The notes under the pieces are model-generated. The model made no database searches, was not told the DNA's origin, and was given only the letters and a program-made list of their open reading frames with translations. Positions 1 to 9,434 of a DNA stretch of 64,000 bases are shown here, piece after piece. The DNA is taken from assembly GCA_000719025.1 (NCBI GenBank), contig JODP01000006.1:992001-1056000 (forward strand). Direction: 5' to 3'. This DNA comes from Kineosporia aurantiaca JCM 3230 (GTDB lineage: Bacteria; Actinomycetota; Actinomycetes; Actinomycetales; Kineosporiaceae). Numbering within the stretch: the first letter of the stretch is position 1; every line of letters starts with the position of its first letter. A program made the position numbers and the translations under genes.

Positions 1-1
1 C

Positions 2-1018
2 CTCGCCCTCTCCGCCTGCGGTGGCGGGAGCAGCGACGACACGAGCACGGGCGGCAGTACCGGCTCGTCGTCCGCCAAGTCCGACGTCAAGGTCGGCATG
101 GCCTACGACGTCGGCGGCCGGGGTGACCTGTCCTTCAACGACGCCGCCGCGGCCGGTCTGGACAAGTCCAAGACCGAGTTCGGCGTGGACGTCAAGGAGC
201 TCGAGGCCAGCGCCGGCGAGACGGACAGCCAGCGCGAAGAGCGGCTGCGGCTGCTCGCCGACGGCGGCTACAACCCGATCATCGCGGTCGGTTACGCGTA
301 CGCCCCCGCGCTGGGCAAGGTAGCCGCGGACTACCCGGACACCCAGTTCGGCATCATCGACGACTCCAGCCTGAGCTCGACCAAGAACGTCACCTCGCTG
401 GTCTTCGCCGAGCAGGAGGGTTCGTTCCTGGTCGGCGCGATCGCCGCGCAGGCCTCCAAGAACGGCAACGTCGGCTATATCGGCGCCAGCCCGTCCCCGC
501 TGCTGCAGAAGTTCGAGGCCGGCTTCACCCAGGGCGCCAAGGCGGTCAAGCCCGACATCAAGGTCCAGGTCAAGTACCTCGGCCCGACGACGGACAACTC
601 CGTGTTCAATGTGCCGGACAAGGCCGAGACTGCGGCCCAGGGCATGATCGACGGCGGCACCGACGTGATCTACACCGCTGCGGGCGGTTCCGGCGCCGGT
701 ACGTTCAAGGCGATCGCCGCCGCGGGCGCCGGGCACTGGGCGATCGGGGTCGACTCCGACCAGTACAAGACGGCCGACGCCTCGGTCCAGAAGTACATCC
801 TCACCTCGATGCTCAAGCGGGTGGACACGGCGGTCTACGACTTCGTCAAGTCCTCGGTGGATGGCAAGGTGCTGACCGGCGTGCAGACCTTCGACCTGTC
901 GACCGACGGCGTCGGGTACGCCACCTCGAACTCCGCGGTGGAGCCCTACGAGGCCAAGACCGACGACCTGAAGAAGCAGATCATCAGCGGCGACATCAAG
1001 GTCTCGGCCACGCCGTGA
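2..1018 (+). CDS. BMP-family nucleoside-binding lipoprotein (5' partial)
   Basis: Substrate-binding lipoprotein of a BmpA/Med-type ABC importer, expected to capture nucleosides outside the membrane. The reading frame is open from base 2, so the start lies before the window. The first visible residues are LALSAC, a lipobox, so the Cys at about codon 6 is the lipidation site. A Gly/Ser/Thr-rich linker follows, then a roughly 310-residue periplasmic-binding fold with typical BMP features (GMAYDVGGRGDLSFND near the start, GYAYAPAL and FVGAIA-like segments in the middle). It precedes the cognate ATPase and two permeases, with cytidine deaminase further on, which points to nucleosides as substrate. 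The exact ligand is inferred from neighbours only. Confidence 0.92.
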   Translation, partial: LALSACGGGSSDDTSTGGSTGSSSAKSDVKVGMAYDVGGRGDLSFNDAAAAGLDKSKTEFGVDVKELEASAGETDSQREERLRLLADGGYNPIIAVGYAYAPALGKVAADYPDTQFGIIDDSSLSSTKNVTSLVFAEQEGSFLVGAIAAQASKNGNVGYIGASPSPLLQKFEAGFTQGAKAVKPDIKVQVKYLGPTTDNSVFNVPDKAETAAQGMIDGGTDVIYTAAGGSGAGTFKAIAAAGAGHWAIGVDSDQYKTADASVQKYILTSMLKRVDTAVYDFVKSSVDGKVLTGVQTFDLSTDGVGYATSNSAVEPYEAKTDDLKKQIISGDIKVSATP

Positions 1019-1081
1019 TCTGAACCGGTGGTTCTGAGCCGGACGGGCCCGGAAGCACCGGCATCGCGCACTACCCTGGCC

Positions 1082-1113
1082 GCCGTTCCCCTCGCAGGCG
1101 CGAGAGGAACGGC
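1082..1113 (+). promoter_or_regulatory. Intercistronic hairpin between binding-protein and ATPase genes
   Basis: A 14-bp stem with one C-A mismatch (arms 1082-1095 and 1100-1113) and a 4-base loop lies in the 154-bp gap after the lipoprotein gene. No T-run follows, so it is not a classical terminator. In ABC import operons such hairpins often stabilise the upstream message or reduce readthrough, giving more binding protein than transporter. That role is inferred. Confidence 0.55.
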
Positions 1114-1172
1114 TGTCCAGCGTCTGTACTGGAAACGGATGTCCCGTCAGCGGTGAAGAAGGTGTTCCTCTC

Positions 1173-2714
1173 ATGCCCGAGCCGAGCGAGGGTGGTGCGG
1201 TCCCGGCGGTCGAACTGACCGGGATCACCAAACGGTTCCCCGGCGTCGTGGCCAACCACGACGTCAATCTCCGGGTCCTGCCCGGCACGGTGCACGCCGT
1301 GGTCGGGGAGAACGGCGCGGGCAAGTCCACGCTGATGAAGACCCTGTACGGCATGCACAAGCCGGACGAGGGCACGATCGCGATCAACGGCGAGCAGGTG
1401 GTCCTGCACAGCCCGTCGGACGCGATCGCCCGCGGCGTGGGCATGGTGCACCAGCACTTCATGCTGGCCGACAACCTGACCGTGCTGGAGAACGTGGTGC
1501 TCGGGGCCGAGCCCCGGCGCTGGGGCGGGTTCGGGCTGAATCGCGGGGCCGCTCGGGCAAAGATTCGCGAGATCGGTCAGCAGTACGGCCTCGAGGTCGA
1601 CCCCGATACGATGGTCGAGCGCCTCGGTGTGGGCGACCGGCAGCGAGTCGAGATCATCAAGGTGCTTTATCGCGGCGCTCGCATCCTGGTGCTCGACGAG
1701 CCCACTGCTGTGCTGGTGCCGCAGGAGGTGGACGCGCTCTTCGAGGCCCTGAACGTGCTGAAGGGTCAGGGCCTGTCGATCATCTTCATCTCGCACAAGC
1801 TCGACGAGGTCCGCGCCGTCGCCGACGAGATCACCGTCATGCGGCGCGGCACCACCGTAGCCACCGCCGACCCGAAGACGGTCAGCTCCCGTCAGCTGGC
1901 CGAGCTGATGGTCGGAAGCGAACTGCCCTCGCCCCAGACCAGCGATTCCACGGTCACCGATCGCGCGGTGCTGGAGCTCTCCGGTATCAATCTGCTGGAC
2001 GACACTCGGCACCTGCTGCGCGACGTGACCCTGACCATCCGGGCCGGCGAAGTGCTTGGGCTGGCCGGGGTCGAGGGCAACGGCCAGGCGGAACTGGTCG
2101 AGGCAATCATGGGCATGCGGACCGTCGAAAGTGGCTCGATCCGGCTCGCCGGTGAGGAGATCACCACCTGGAGCACCCGACGCCGTCGGGAGGCCGGTTT
2201 CGGCTACATCCCGGAGGACCGCCATCGGCACGGTCTTCTCCTTGACGCCCCACTCTGGGAAAACCGCGTCCTCGGTCACCAGACCCGTTCGCCGAACGTC
2301 CGTGGACCTCTGATCAACCGATCCGGGGCGCGGGCGGACACCGAGCGCATCGTTCGCGAGTACGACGTCCGAACGCCCTCAATTGACGTCGTGGCCTCGT
2401 CCCTCTCCGGCGGTAACCAGCAGAAGCTGATCGTCGGCCGGGAGATGAGCGGAAATCCCAAGCTGCTGATCGCCGCCCACCCGACCCGAGGCGTGGATGT
2501 CGGCGCCCAGGCCGCGATCTGGGACCTACTGCGCAATGCCCGGGCCGAGGGCTTGGCCGTGCTGCTGATCAGTGCTGACCTTGATGAGCTGATTGGCCTG
2601 TCGGACAGCCTGACCGTGATCCTGCGCGGCGAACTGGTCGCTGAGGTCGACCCCTCGACCGTCACCCCCGAACAACTCGGCTCCGCGATGACGGGTGCCG
2701 GTGAGGCCGCGTGA
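1173..2714 (+). CDS. Nucleoside ABC transporter ATP-binding protein (tandem ATPase)
   Basis: A 513-residue protein with two ABC domains in tandem, as in ribose/BMP-type importers. It powers uptake at the inner face of the membrane. Domain 1 has Walker A GENGAGKST near residue 45, Q-loop VHQHF, signature LGVGDRQRVEI and Walker B ILVLDEPTAVL. Domain 2 has a degenerate P-loop (GVEGNGQAEL), signature LSGGNQQK and Walker B LLIAAHPTRGVDVGA, which is the family pattern of one good and one degenerate P-loop. The start ATG has AAGAAGG upstream. The 3' end overlaps the first permease by 4 bp (GTGA), implying translational coupling. Confidence 0.95.
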   Translation: MPEPSEGGAVPAVELTGITKRFPGVVANHDVNLRVLPGTVHAVVGENGAGKSTLMKTLYGMHKPDEGTIAINGEQVVLHSPSDAIARGVGMVHQHFMLADNLTVLENVVLGAEPRRWGGFGLNRGAARAKIREIGQQYGLEVDPDTMVERLGVGDRQRVEIIKVLYRGARILVLDEPTAVLVPQEVDALFEALNVLKGQGLSIIFISHKLDEVRAVADEITVMRRGTTVATADPKTVSSRQLAELMVGSELPSPQTSDSTVTDRAVLELSGINLLDDTRHLLRDVTLTIRAGEVLGLAGVEGNGQAELVEAIMGMRTVESGSIRLAGEEITTWSTRRRREAGFGYIPEDRHRHGLLLDAPLWENRVLGHQTRSPNVRGPLINRSGARADTERIVREYDVRTPSIDVVASSLSGGNQQKLIVGREMSGNPKLLIAAHPTRGVDVGAQAAIWDLLRNARAEGLAVLLISADLDELIGLSDSLTVILRGELVAEVDPSTVTPEQLGSAMTGAGEAA

Positions 2715-3862
2715 ACAAGATGAATGCGGACACCGTCCGTCGGGTCGGCCTGTCCGTGGCCGCTCCCCTGCTCGCCGTCGTCCTCTCGGTACTGATCACC
2801 TCGGTCGTGCTCGCCGTGGCCGGGCACGACCCGGTAGACACCGTGCAGCAGATGATCGACTACGCCAAGAAGCCGCGAACCCAGGCCTTGATCCTGAACT
2901 CGGCGGTTACGTACTACTTCGCGGCGCTGGCGGTCGCTTTCGGCTTCCGAATGAACCTGTTCAACATCGGGGTGGACGGTCAGTACCGGCTGGCCGCCCT
3001 GCTGGCCGCTGCGGTCGGCGGCGCCGTGGACCTGCCCCCGGTTCTCGATGTCACCCTGCTCCTGGTGGTCGCCGTACTGGTCGGCGGGCTCTGGGCGGCG
3101 GTGGCTGGGCTGCTCAAGGTGTACCGCGGGATCAGTGAGGTGATCTCGACGATCATGCTTAACTCGATCACCACAGCGCTGATCGCCTACCTGCTCACCA
3201 CCGACAAACTCGGCGAGCAGGCGCCCGGCTCCAACAACGTCGGCACTCCCACTATCCCGGCTGCCGGCCGGGTGCCGGGCATCGACCTGATCCCGGACTC
3301 CTCGCTTCAGGTCTACGGCTTGATCGTGCTTGCGGTGGTGGTCGGCTTCCTATTCTGGTTCGTGATGGAGCGCAGCCGGTTCGGCTTCGAATTGCGCGCC
3401 ACCGGCCGCAACGAAGAGGCGGCGGTGGCCAGCGGGGTCAACGTCAAGCGGATGGTGCTGATCAGCATGGCCATCTCCGGCGGCCTGGCTGGCTTGGTCG
3501 GGATGCCCCAGCTACTCGGTTCCTCGTACACGTACTCCCTGGACTTCCCCGCCGGCCTCGGCTTCACCGGTATCGCGATCGCCCTGCTCGGCCGCAACAC
3601 CGCGCTCGGCGTGGCAATCGGCTCCCTGCTGTTCGGCTTCCTCGACAACTCCTCGCAGATCCTCGACTTGCAGGGGGTGCCCAAGGAGATCGTGATGATC
3701 ACCCAGGGCGTGATCGTTCTGTCCGTGGTGATCGCCTACGAACTGGTCCGCCGCTACCGGATCGTCGCGCAGCAGCGCGAGGTGGGCCGGCGACTCAGCG
3801 AACCGACCGACCCGGCCGGCCCCACCAGCACCGACTCAACGCCGCAGGGAGCGCAGGCATGA
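2711..3862 (+). CDS. Nucleoside ABC transporter permease 1
   Basis: A 383-residue integral membrane protein of the branched-chain amino acid/ribose permease superfamily, the larger of the two permeases of BMP-type importers. Many hydrophobic helices are visible between residues 10 and 340. The cytoplasmic coupling region carries the family pattern FELRATGRNEEAA followed by ISGGLAGLVG. The C-terminal 35 residues are polar and Pro/Thr-rich. The GTG start lies within the stop region of the ATPase gene, and the stop overlaps the next permease by 4 bp (ATGA), so the three genes are one operon. Confidence 0.93.
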   Translation: MNKMNADTVRRVGLSVAAPLLAVVLSVLITSVVLAVAGHDPVDTVQQMIDYAKKPRTQALILNSAVTYYFAALAVAFGFRMNLFNIGVDGQYRLAALLAAAVGGAVDLPPVLDVTLLLVVAVLVGGLWAAVAGLLKVYRGISEVISTIMLNSITTALIAYLLTTDKLGEQAPGSNNVGTPTIPAAGRVPGIDLIPDSSLQVYGLIVLAVVVGFLFWFVMERSRFGFELRATGRNEEAAVASGVNVKRMVLISMAISGGLAGLVGMPQLLGSSYTYSLDFPAGLGFTGIAIALLGRNTALGVAIGSLLFGFLDNSSQILDLQGVPKEIVMITQGVIVLSVVIAYELVRRYRIVAQQREVGRRLSEPTDPAGPTSTDSTPQGAQA

Positions 3863-5115
3863 CCGCCACGCTGGAGACCACTACCCCGCCGCCCGCGGAC
3901 GGCCCGGTCGTCACCTCGCGCCGGAGCTTGTCGCCCCGGCTGCCGCTATACCTCCTGGGCGGTCTGGTACTGCTCAGCCTAATCCGGGTGATCGCCGACG
4001 CGGACGACCTGACCTCGGCCGGGACCATCGGGGCGGCCCTCACTCTGGCCGTGCCGATCGGCCTGGCCGGGCTGGGCGGCCTGTGGTCGGAGCGGGCCGG
4101 CGTGGTCAACATCGGCCTCGAGGGCATGATGATCCTCGGCACCTTCGGGGCCGGCTGGATCGGCTGGCAGCACGGTCCCTGGGCGGGCCTGATCACCGCG
4201 ATCGCGTTCGGGGTGCTCGGCGGTCTGATCCACGCCGTCGCCACCGTCACCTTCGGCGTCGACCACGTGGTCTCGGGCGTCGCGATCAACATCCTCGGCC
4301 TCGGCGCCACCCAGTACCTGGCCGGCGAGTTGCTCACCGGCACCCCGGGCGGCGGCGAGACCCAGTCCCCGCGGATCTCCGCGCTGCCCGAGGTCTCGGT
4401 GCCCGGCGTCTCGAGCCTGAAGTCGCTGGAGAACCACCACTGGTTCCTGATCTCCGATATCGCCGGCATCCTGCGCGGCCTGCTGGTCAACGTCTCGATC
4501 CTGACCGTGATCGCGGTTGTGCTGGTGATCCTCAGCTATCTGATCCTCTGGCAGACCCCGTTCGGCCTGCGCCTGCGCTCGGTCGGGGAGGACCCGCACG
4601 CGGCCGAGTCCCTCGGCGTGAAGGTGCGCAGCTACAAGTACGCGGCGGTCGCGGTTTCCGGTGGTCTGGCCGGCCTGGCCGGTGGCTTCCTGGCCATTGT
4701 CGCCTCCGGCTTCTACCGGGAAGGTCAGACCGGCGGCCGTGGTTACATCGGCCTGGCCGCCATGATCTTCGGCAACTGGCGCCCGGGCGGCCTGGTCGCC
4801 GGTGCGGGCCTGTTCGGCTACACCGACGCGATGCAGCTGCGCAACTCCACCGCTGTCCACGCCCTGCTGCTAGTCATCTTCGTCCTGCTACTCTTCGTGG
4901 CCGGGCTGAACATCTACCGCCGCAAGTTCGTCCCGGCCGGGATCGCCGTGGTCGTCGCCGTGCTAGCGCTGATCTGGTACCTGAACACCGACGAACTGCC
5001 GGGCCCGATCACCACCATGACGCCGTACGTCACCACGCTCTTGGTGCTCGCCCTTTCGGCACAGCGCCTGAGAATGCCGAAGGCCGACGGTCTGGTCTAC
5101 CGCCCAGGAGAATAG
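3859..5115 (+). CDS. Nucleoside ABC transporter permease 2
   Basis: A 418-residue membrane protein, partner of the preceding permease. The motif GLWSERAGVVNIGLEGMM near residue 75 and the coupling segment LRSVGEDPHAAESLGV followed by VSGGLAGLAGG are typical of this second BMP-system permease. Two additional hydrophobic segments near the C-terminus (about residues 330-400) extend the usual core. It starts within the stop codon of permease 1 and ends 5 bp before the cdd start, with the cdd Shine-Dalgarno AGGAG inside its last codons. Confidence 0.93.
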   Translation: MTATLETTTPPPADGPVVTSRRSLSPRLPLYLLGGLVLLSLIRVIADADDLTSAGTIGAALTLAVPIGLAGLGGLWSERAGVVNIGLEGMMILGTFGAGWIGWQHGPWAGLITAIAFGVLGGLIHAVATVTFGVDHVVSGVAINILGLGATQYLAGELLTGTPGGGETQSPRISALPEVSVPGVSSLKSLENHHWFLISDIAGILRGLLVNVSILTVIAVVLVILSYLILWQTPFGLRLRSVGEDPHAAESLGVKVRSYKYAAVAVSGGLAGLAGGFLAIVASGFYREGQTGGRGYIGLAAMIFGNWRPGGLVAGAGLFGYTDAMQLRNSTAVHALLLVIFVLLLFVAGLNIYRRKFVPAGIAVVVAVLALIWYLNTDELPGPITTMTPYVTTLLVLALSAQRLRMPKADGLVYRPGE

Positions 5116-5120
5116 ACGTG

Positions 5121-5609
5121 ATGTCAGATGCCCAGCAGGCCGCGGCCGACGCGGATCCGGAGTTCTACCCGGGCCGGGTGGCGGGCGACGCAAGTCCTGG
5201 CGAGATCGACTGGACGGCCCTTCGGGCGGCCGCCCGCCTGATCATGCAGAAGGCCTACGCCCCCTACTCCGGCTTCCCGGTGGGGGCGGCGGCTCTCGTC
5301 GAGGACGGTCGCATCGTCACCGGCTGCAATGTTGAGAACGCATCGTACGGCGTCGGTCTCTGCGCCGAGTGCGGCTTGGTCTCCTCGCTCAATGCCACCG
5401 GTGGTGGGCGGCTGATCGCCTTCACCTGTGTGGGGCCGGACGGCGAGTCGCTGATGCCGTGCGGACGCTGCCGTCAATTGTTGTACGAATTCGGCGGCCC
5501 GGAACTGCTGGTCGACACTTCGCACGGGGTCGTAACGATGACGCAGGTGCTGCCAAATGCGTTCGGCCCAGCGGATCTGTCGCGGGCAACGAGGCCGGCG
5601 CACCCATAA
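5121..5609 (+). CDS. cdd: Cytidine deaminase
   Basis: Deaminates cytidine and deoxycytidine to uridine and deoxyuridine in pyrimidine salvage. Zinc ligands and the catalytic Glu are visible as CAE (C81, E83) and PCGRC (C114, C117). Substrate-binding NVEN is at about residues 70-73. At 162 residues it is longer than the usual 130 or so because of an N-terminal stretch of about 28 polar residues. I chose ATG at 5121, 10 bases after AGGAG; a GTG directly before it is the alternative. In related actinomycetes deoA follows cdd. Here almost 7 kb of insertion sequences intervene. Confidence 0.94.
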   Translation: MSDAQQAAADADPEFYPGRVAGDASPGEIDWTALRAAARLIMQKAYAPYSGFPVGAAALVEDGRIVTGCNVENASYGVGLCAECGLVSSLNATGGGRLIAFTCVGPDGESLMPCGRCRQLLYEFGGPELLVDTSHGVVTMTQVLPNAFGPADLSRATRPAHP

Positions 5610-6054
5610 CGCCCTCGATTCAACTTTTGATTCTTCGACAGGTGCTTTACAGGGCGGGCGGGGCTTTCCCGGCGCCAAGGCTTGCAGTGACCATGGCGAA
5701 GAATTCGGTGATTCTGGCAAGCCTTAGTCTTGGCCGACTGGCCCAATCCGCGCGGGGCGAAGCCGTCCGAGCGAGACTTGCTTCGGCTCAGGGCCGTCAG
5801 TACGCGATCGCTGAAAAGCTTGGGGCCCTCCCCACGGTGACTTCAAAGTAATCTTGGGTGTCTGTTCAGGACGAACGGTCGCTAAGCGGACGAAGAGACT
5901 CTGGATGCGAGGAGCGCGACCCTAGTCGATCATGGAACTGTCTTAGAGACCGTGATCGCAAAGGCTGTGCCCGTGGATCTTCCCAACATCATCCTGCATA
6001 CTTCGACCAGTCGGGCCCAGGGAAAACTGGGGTCGCAGTCTGCCGGATGTCACT
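5610..6054. other. Gene-free stretch after cdd
   Basis: These 445 bases hold no ORF with recognisable product. Base composition is visibly lower in GC than the flanking operon. It reads as degraded DNA at the left edge of the insertion-sequence cluster. I see no terminator hairpin with a T-run after cdd. Confidence 0.5.
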
Positions 6055-6564
6055 ATGGGTGAGATTAAGAGCGGCGCGTCCGTGCTGTCCGGGAACGCAG
6101 ACCCGCGCAAGGCCCGCGGCATTCGCCACAGTGCCTTCGGCTTGCTGACGGGCGTGATGCTCGCAGTCCTGGCCGGAGGCTGGACCACGGTCGAGATAGC
6201 CGAGCGCGCCCGGGACCTCAGCGCCGGCCAGCGGGAGCAGGTGGGGCTGACATGGGCAACGGCGCCGAGTCTGTCCACGATCCGCAGGTTCCTGCTGGTC
6301 CTGGAGCAGGTGGTCCTGCAGGAACCCTCAACGTGTGGGCGCAGTCGCATGCGGCACAAGATCCGCACCGAAGGCCGCTGATTCTGGAAGAAACTCGAAA
6401 CGGGCTACTACCTGTGCACTCTCGACCAAGTCGCTCTCCCCGTCAGCCGGTTCGCCCAAGCCGTACGGGAACACTGGTCCATCGAGTCCTGGCACTGGAT
6501 CTCGTGTTTTGACAGTCTTGAGGGCGGCGACAGTGAACGAGATTCGGAATCGGTTAAGGGTTGA
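6055..6564 (+). pseudogene. ISAs1-family transposase remnant
   Basis: The first 108 codons match the N-terminal DDE-associated domain of ISAs1-type transposases: DPRKARGIRHS, a hydrophobic helix ending AVLAGG, and SLSTIRRFL. An in-frame TGA at 6379-6381 is followed in the same frame by the family C-terminus (RFAQAVREHWSIESWHW), ending at a stop at 6562-6564. The intact family protein is about 350-400 residues, so the whole catalytic middle is missing. The element is therefore a deleted, nonsense-bearing relic. The family call rests on remembered motif similarity. Confidence 0.7.
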
Positions 6565-6687
6565 TACATCGAGTCTGCATCATGGCTTCCGGCCCGGCGA
6601 CGCGGGTTTGGGTGTGAAGGCGGCGATCATCGGGTCAAGCCCATGGAGGTTGTGTAAAGGCCGTGTCGCGTGATTCTTCGTTACTGG

Positions 6688-8108
6688 TCAGGCGGTGATT
6701 GCCTGGACATCGGGTGTCCTCCTTCGTGGGTGGGGTGGCGGTGCGGGCCTGGGCGAGGATTTCGGGCCGAGGTAGCGGCGTCCTTCGATCCATTCGTCGT
6801 GTTGCTCGGCCAGGACGGCGCTGGCTAGCCGGATCAGCGCGGCGCGGTTGGGGACTGTCCAAAACTGATGTAACGCAGTCCAGCAGGGGTCATCAACGGT
6901 GCTGGGTGTGAGGCGGCCTTCGAAGGTATTGGCGAAAGCGTTGAGGGCGAGTTTCCACCTGACTAACCACTTTGCCCGACCTCGCCCGGTGGGGTCCAGG
7001 GAACGGGGCACGAGATACAGGCACTTCATCGCTGATTGCTCGGTCGGGAAGTGCCCACGGGCGTTCGCTGCCCGCCGGTAGCGGGAGTTGAGGACTCGAT
7101 CGCGTTGGTCGTGCAGATGATCTACCGGATCTCGATGTCGAACTGCAGGAACGGCACGAACTCGGCCCAGGCGCTGCGCCAGAGCTTGATGATGGCCGGG
7201 CAACGGTGCCCCCAGGCCTCGTCGAACTCCTCTAGCCGTTCGGGTGCCGCGGCCTCGGTCGAGGCCGTGTAGACGGGTTTGAGGTCCTTGGCGAGCTTGG
7301 CCCAGTGCTGACGCGGTGCATAGCGGAAGCTGTTGCTCAGCAGATGAACGACAAGCGTCTGGACAAAAGTGTTCGGCCAGACGGTGCTGATGCTGACCGG
7401 TAGGCCCTTCAGCCCGTCGCAGACGAGCATGAGGACGTCCTCGACGCCCCGGTTCTTGATCTCGGTCAGGACCTGCTGCCAGAACTTGGCTCCTTGGCCG
7501 GCCTGGGAGTCCTTGCCGGCCCACAGGCCCAGGATGTCCCGGTCACCGTTGGTCGTCACGCCGATCGCGACGTAAACGGGCCGGTTGGTGACTTTGCCGT
7601 CGCGGATCTTGACCATGATCGCGTCCACGAACACGACCGGGTAAACGCGGTCCAGGGGCCGGTTCTGCCGTTCGACCATCTCGGCGCTCACGGCATCCGT
7701 GATTCTCGGGACCTGGTCTTTCCCAACGCTGGCGCCGTAGATCTCGGCGAAGTGCGCCGAGATCTCGCCGGTCGTCAAACCCTTCGCCGTCAGCGACAAG
7801 ACGATCTCATCGACCGAGTCCAGACGTCGCAGGCACTTCTTCACGATCACCGGCTCGAACGATCCGTCGCGGTCGCGGGGAACAGCCACTTCAACCAGCC
7901 CGACGCCGGTCAGGACCGTCTTGGAGCGCCGGCCGTTGCGCGAGCTGCGCCCATTGCGGCCCTTGGGGCCGTGGGCCTCGCAACCGAGGTGCTCGGCCAT
8001 CTCCGTCTCGAGCGCGACCTCCAGGATCCGCTTGGTCACCTGAGCCATCAGCCCGTCCGGGCCGGCCAGATCTGCGCCAGCGGCTTTGGCCTGAGCGACC
8101 AGATCCAC
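6688..8108 (-). pseudogene. IS256-family transposase, disrupted
   Basis: Mutator/IS256-type DDE transposase. The frame from 8108 to 7122 carries EMAEHLGCEAH, SRNGRRSKTVLT, the first catalytic Asp in VVFVDAIMVKIRDG, the second in LVCDGLKGLP, and the SFRYAPRQHW region. It stops at a TAG (7122-7124) just after FDIEIR, where the family continues directly with IICTTNAIES. One base is then missing near 7100, and the rest (LNSRYRRAANARGHFPTEQ onward) continues in another frame to 6688. Two lesions therefore break one gene of about 470 codons. I found no convincing terminal inverted repeats, so the ends may be lost. Confidence 0.85.
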
Positions 8109-8214
8109 AGCCGGCCGCTATTGATCCCCACCCGTCACGAGCGTCCCGATGATCTCACCCTCATTACCCAAAACATGCTTCTGCATCTTATTATTCGTTG
8201 AATCCGGGGCCCCG

Positions 8215-8439
8215 TCACGGGCTCGATGGCGTCGGACATCCCCTGCTCCTGTCCGCCGAACCTTCATCCGCCCTCACCTGGGCACCGAGGGGCCGGTAGG
8301 CGTCCCGGCCACCGTTACGGGCGACCTCCCGCGAGATGACCGAGGCACCCCGGCCCAGCCGGGCCCCGATCACCCGTCACGTCCGGCCCGCCGCCAGACC
8401 CGCCAAGATCTCTTCCCGCTTTTCCTGACACAACTCCAT
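8215..8439 (-). pseudogene. IS30-family transposase N-terminal fragment
   Basis: Read on the minus strand from an ATG at 8439, the sequence gives KREEILAGLAAGRT, an in-frame TGA at 8377-8379, then RVIGARLGRGASVISREVARNGG. This is the helix-turn-helix of IS30 transposases, in which the same motif normally runs without a break. No downstream DDE domain is present. It lies between the IS256 and IS5-like genes and is a short decayed fragment. Confidence 0.6.
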
Positions 8440-8551
8440 GCCCTGCAAGTACTTCCAGCTCCATCACATCAAGATCACCCAGTCAAAGACCGGCAATCAT
8501 GCCACGTGATGCACTGAGCTTGTCCGAGTAACCGCCTCAAACAGAACGTGA

Positions 8552-9373
8552 TCATGTGGTGCGGGCGTGTTCGTGGTGGAGAAGGACCAGGGCGGCGGCG
8601 ATATGGCCGATGCGCCAGGGGCATCCGCGCCAGGGGCGCAGGGCTTTGAATGTGGTCTTCAGGATCGAGTTGGCCCGTTCGCCCAGGGCTCGCACAGCGC
8701 TGTGGAGACTGTTGTGGGCCTTCCGGTTCACGGTCAGACTCGCGCCGGCGGGTTTCTTGAACGGCACGTATAGAACGTTGGTTTCGCCTTCGTAGCCCAG
8801 GTCGGCCAGGGCCTTGTGCTCGTCGTCGAGCCAGGCCCGCAGGTCATCGAGCAGGTGCGGGTCGGTGCGGGCGGCGGTGGTGTCGTGCTCACGGCCCGAG
8901 CGCACGTTTGAGGTCCACAACGGCCAGTCGTCCGGGGCCGAGACGACCTGGATGTTCCCGCCATGGCGCTGGTGCTTGCCCGACCACCACAGGTCCACCC
9001 CGGGCGTGGGCCCGCGTGTATGGATCCGGTCGGTCTCGATCAGGGTGCCGTCCAGGATGACATGCGTGTGACCGGCAGCCCGGGCGGCCAGGAGCCCCCC
9101 GCGCGGGCCGGGCCGGCGCTCTGCTAGCACCCTGATGGCCTCGTCCCGGTAGGCGTAGGCGGTCGAGTCCGAGATCTTGTTGTCCCTGGCCAGGCGGGAC
9201 ATCCGGGTGTCATCCACCAGCCACCGCAACACCAGAACGGCCTGCCGGTACGTTGTCAAAGCCTTTTTGCTCGAACGCGTCTCACGCCGGGCGCGCTCGT
9301 TCGCCAGCAGGGCGGACAAGAACGGCACAAGGTCCTCGGATCCTTCCAGGACCCCTTGATGTGAGACGCTCAT
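8552..9373 (-). CDS. IS5-like transposase (DDE_Tnp_4 type)
   Basis: A 273-residue transposase with an N-terminal helix-turn-helix of the Tnp_4 type (about residues 45-90, TYRQAVLVLRWLVD then ISDSTAYAYRDEA). The DDE-like core has Asp in VILDGTLIETDR, Asp in SGREHDTTA, Asp in ALADLGYEGE and Glu in LGERANSILK. Length is near full for the family. No frame break is visible, so the protein may be functional. A 12-bp inverted repeat lies just upstream (9378-9389 and 9423-9434). I could not identify matching ends on both sides, so the element boundaries are undefined. Confidence 0.82.
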   Translation of the reverse strand: MSVSHQGVLEGSEDLVPFLSALLANERARRETRSSKKALTTYRQAVLVLRWLVDDTRMSRLARDNKISDSTAYAYRDEAIRVLAERRPGPRGGLLAARAAGHTHVILDGTLIETDRIHTRGPTPGVDLWWSGKHQRHGGNIQVVSAPDDWPLWTSNVRSGREHDTTAARTDPHLLDDLRAWLDDEHKALADLGYEGETNVLYVPFKKPAGASLTVNRKAHNSLHSAVRALGERANSILKTTFKALRPWRGCPWRIGHIAAALVLLHHEHARTT

Positions 9374-9377
9374 GAAC

Positions 9378-9434
9378 GCGCGGAACCTCTGGGGTGATGA
9401 CTGTGAGAGGTTTCGTCCTATCGAGGTTCCGCGC
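9378..9434. repeat. 12-bp inverted repeat upstream of the IS5-like transposase
   Basis: GCGCGGAACCTC at 9378-9389 is repeated in inverted form at 9423-9434, separated by 33 bases. It lies immediately before the transposase start. It could be an operator, part of an element end, or a protective hairpin against read-in transcription. Confidence 0.5.

Noticed and set aside
4083..5609. A 508-codon ORF covering cdd
   Set aside because: The first two thirds are an out-of-frame shadow of the permease. Only the last 162 codons encode cytidine deaminase.
8546..8560. TGATCATG match at the end of the IS5-like gene
   Set aside because: A single core within coding sequence without the flanking unit bases. 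The same applies to cores near 12293 and 61301.
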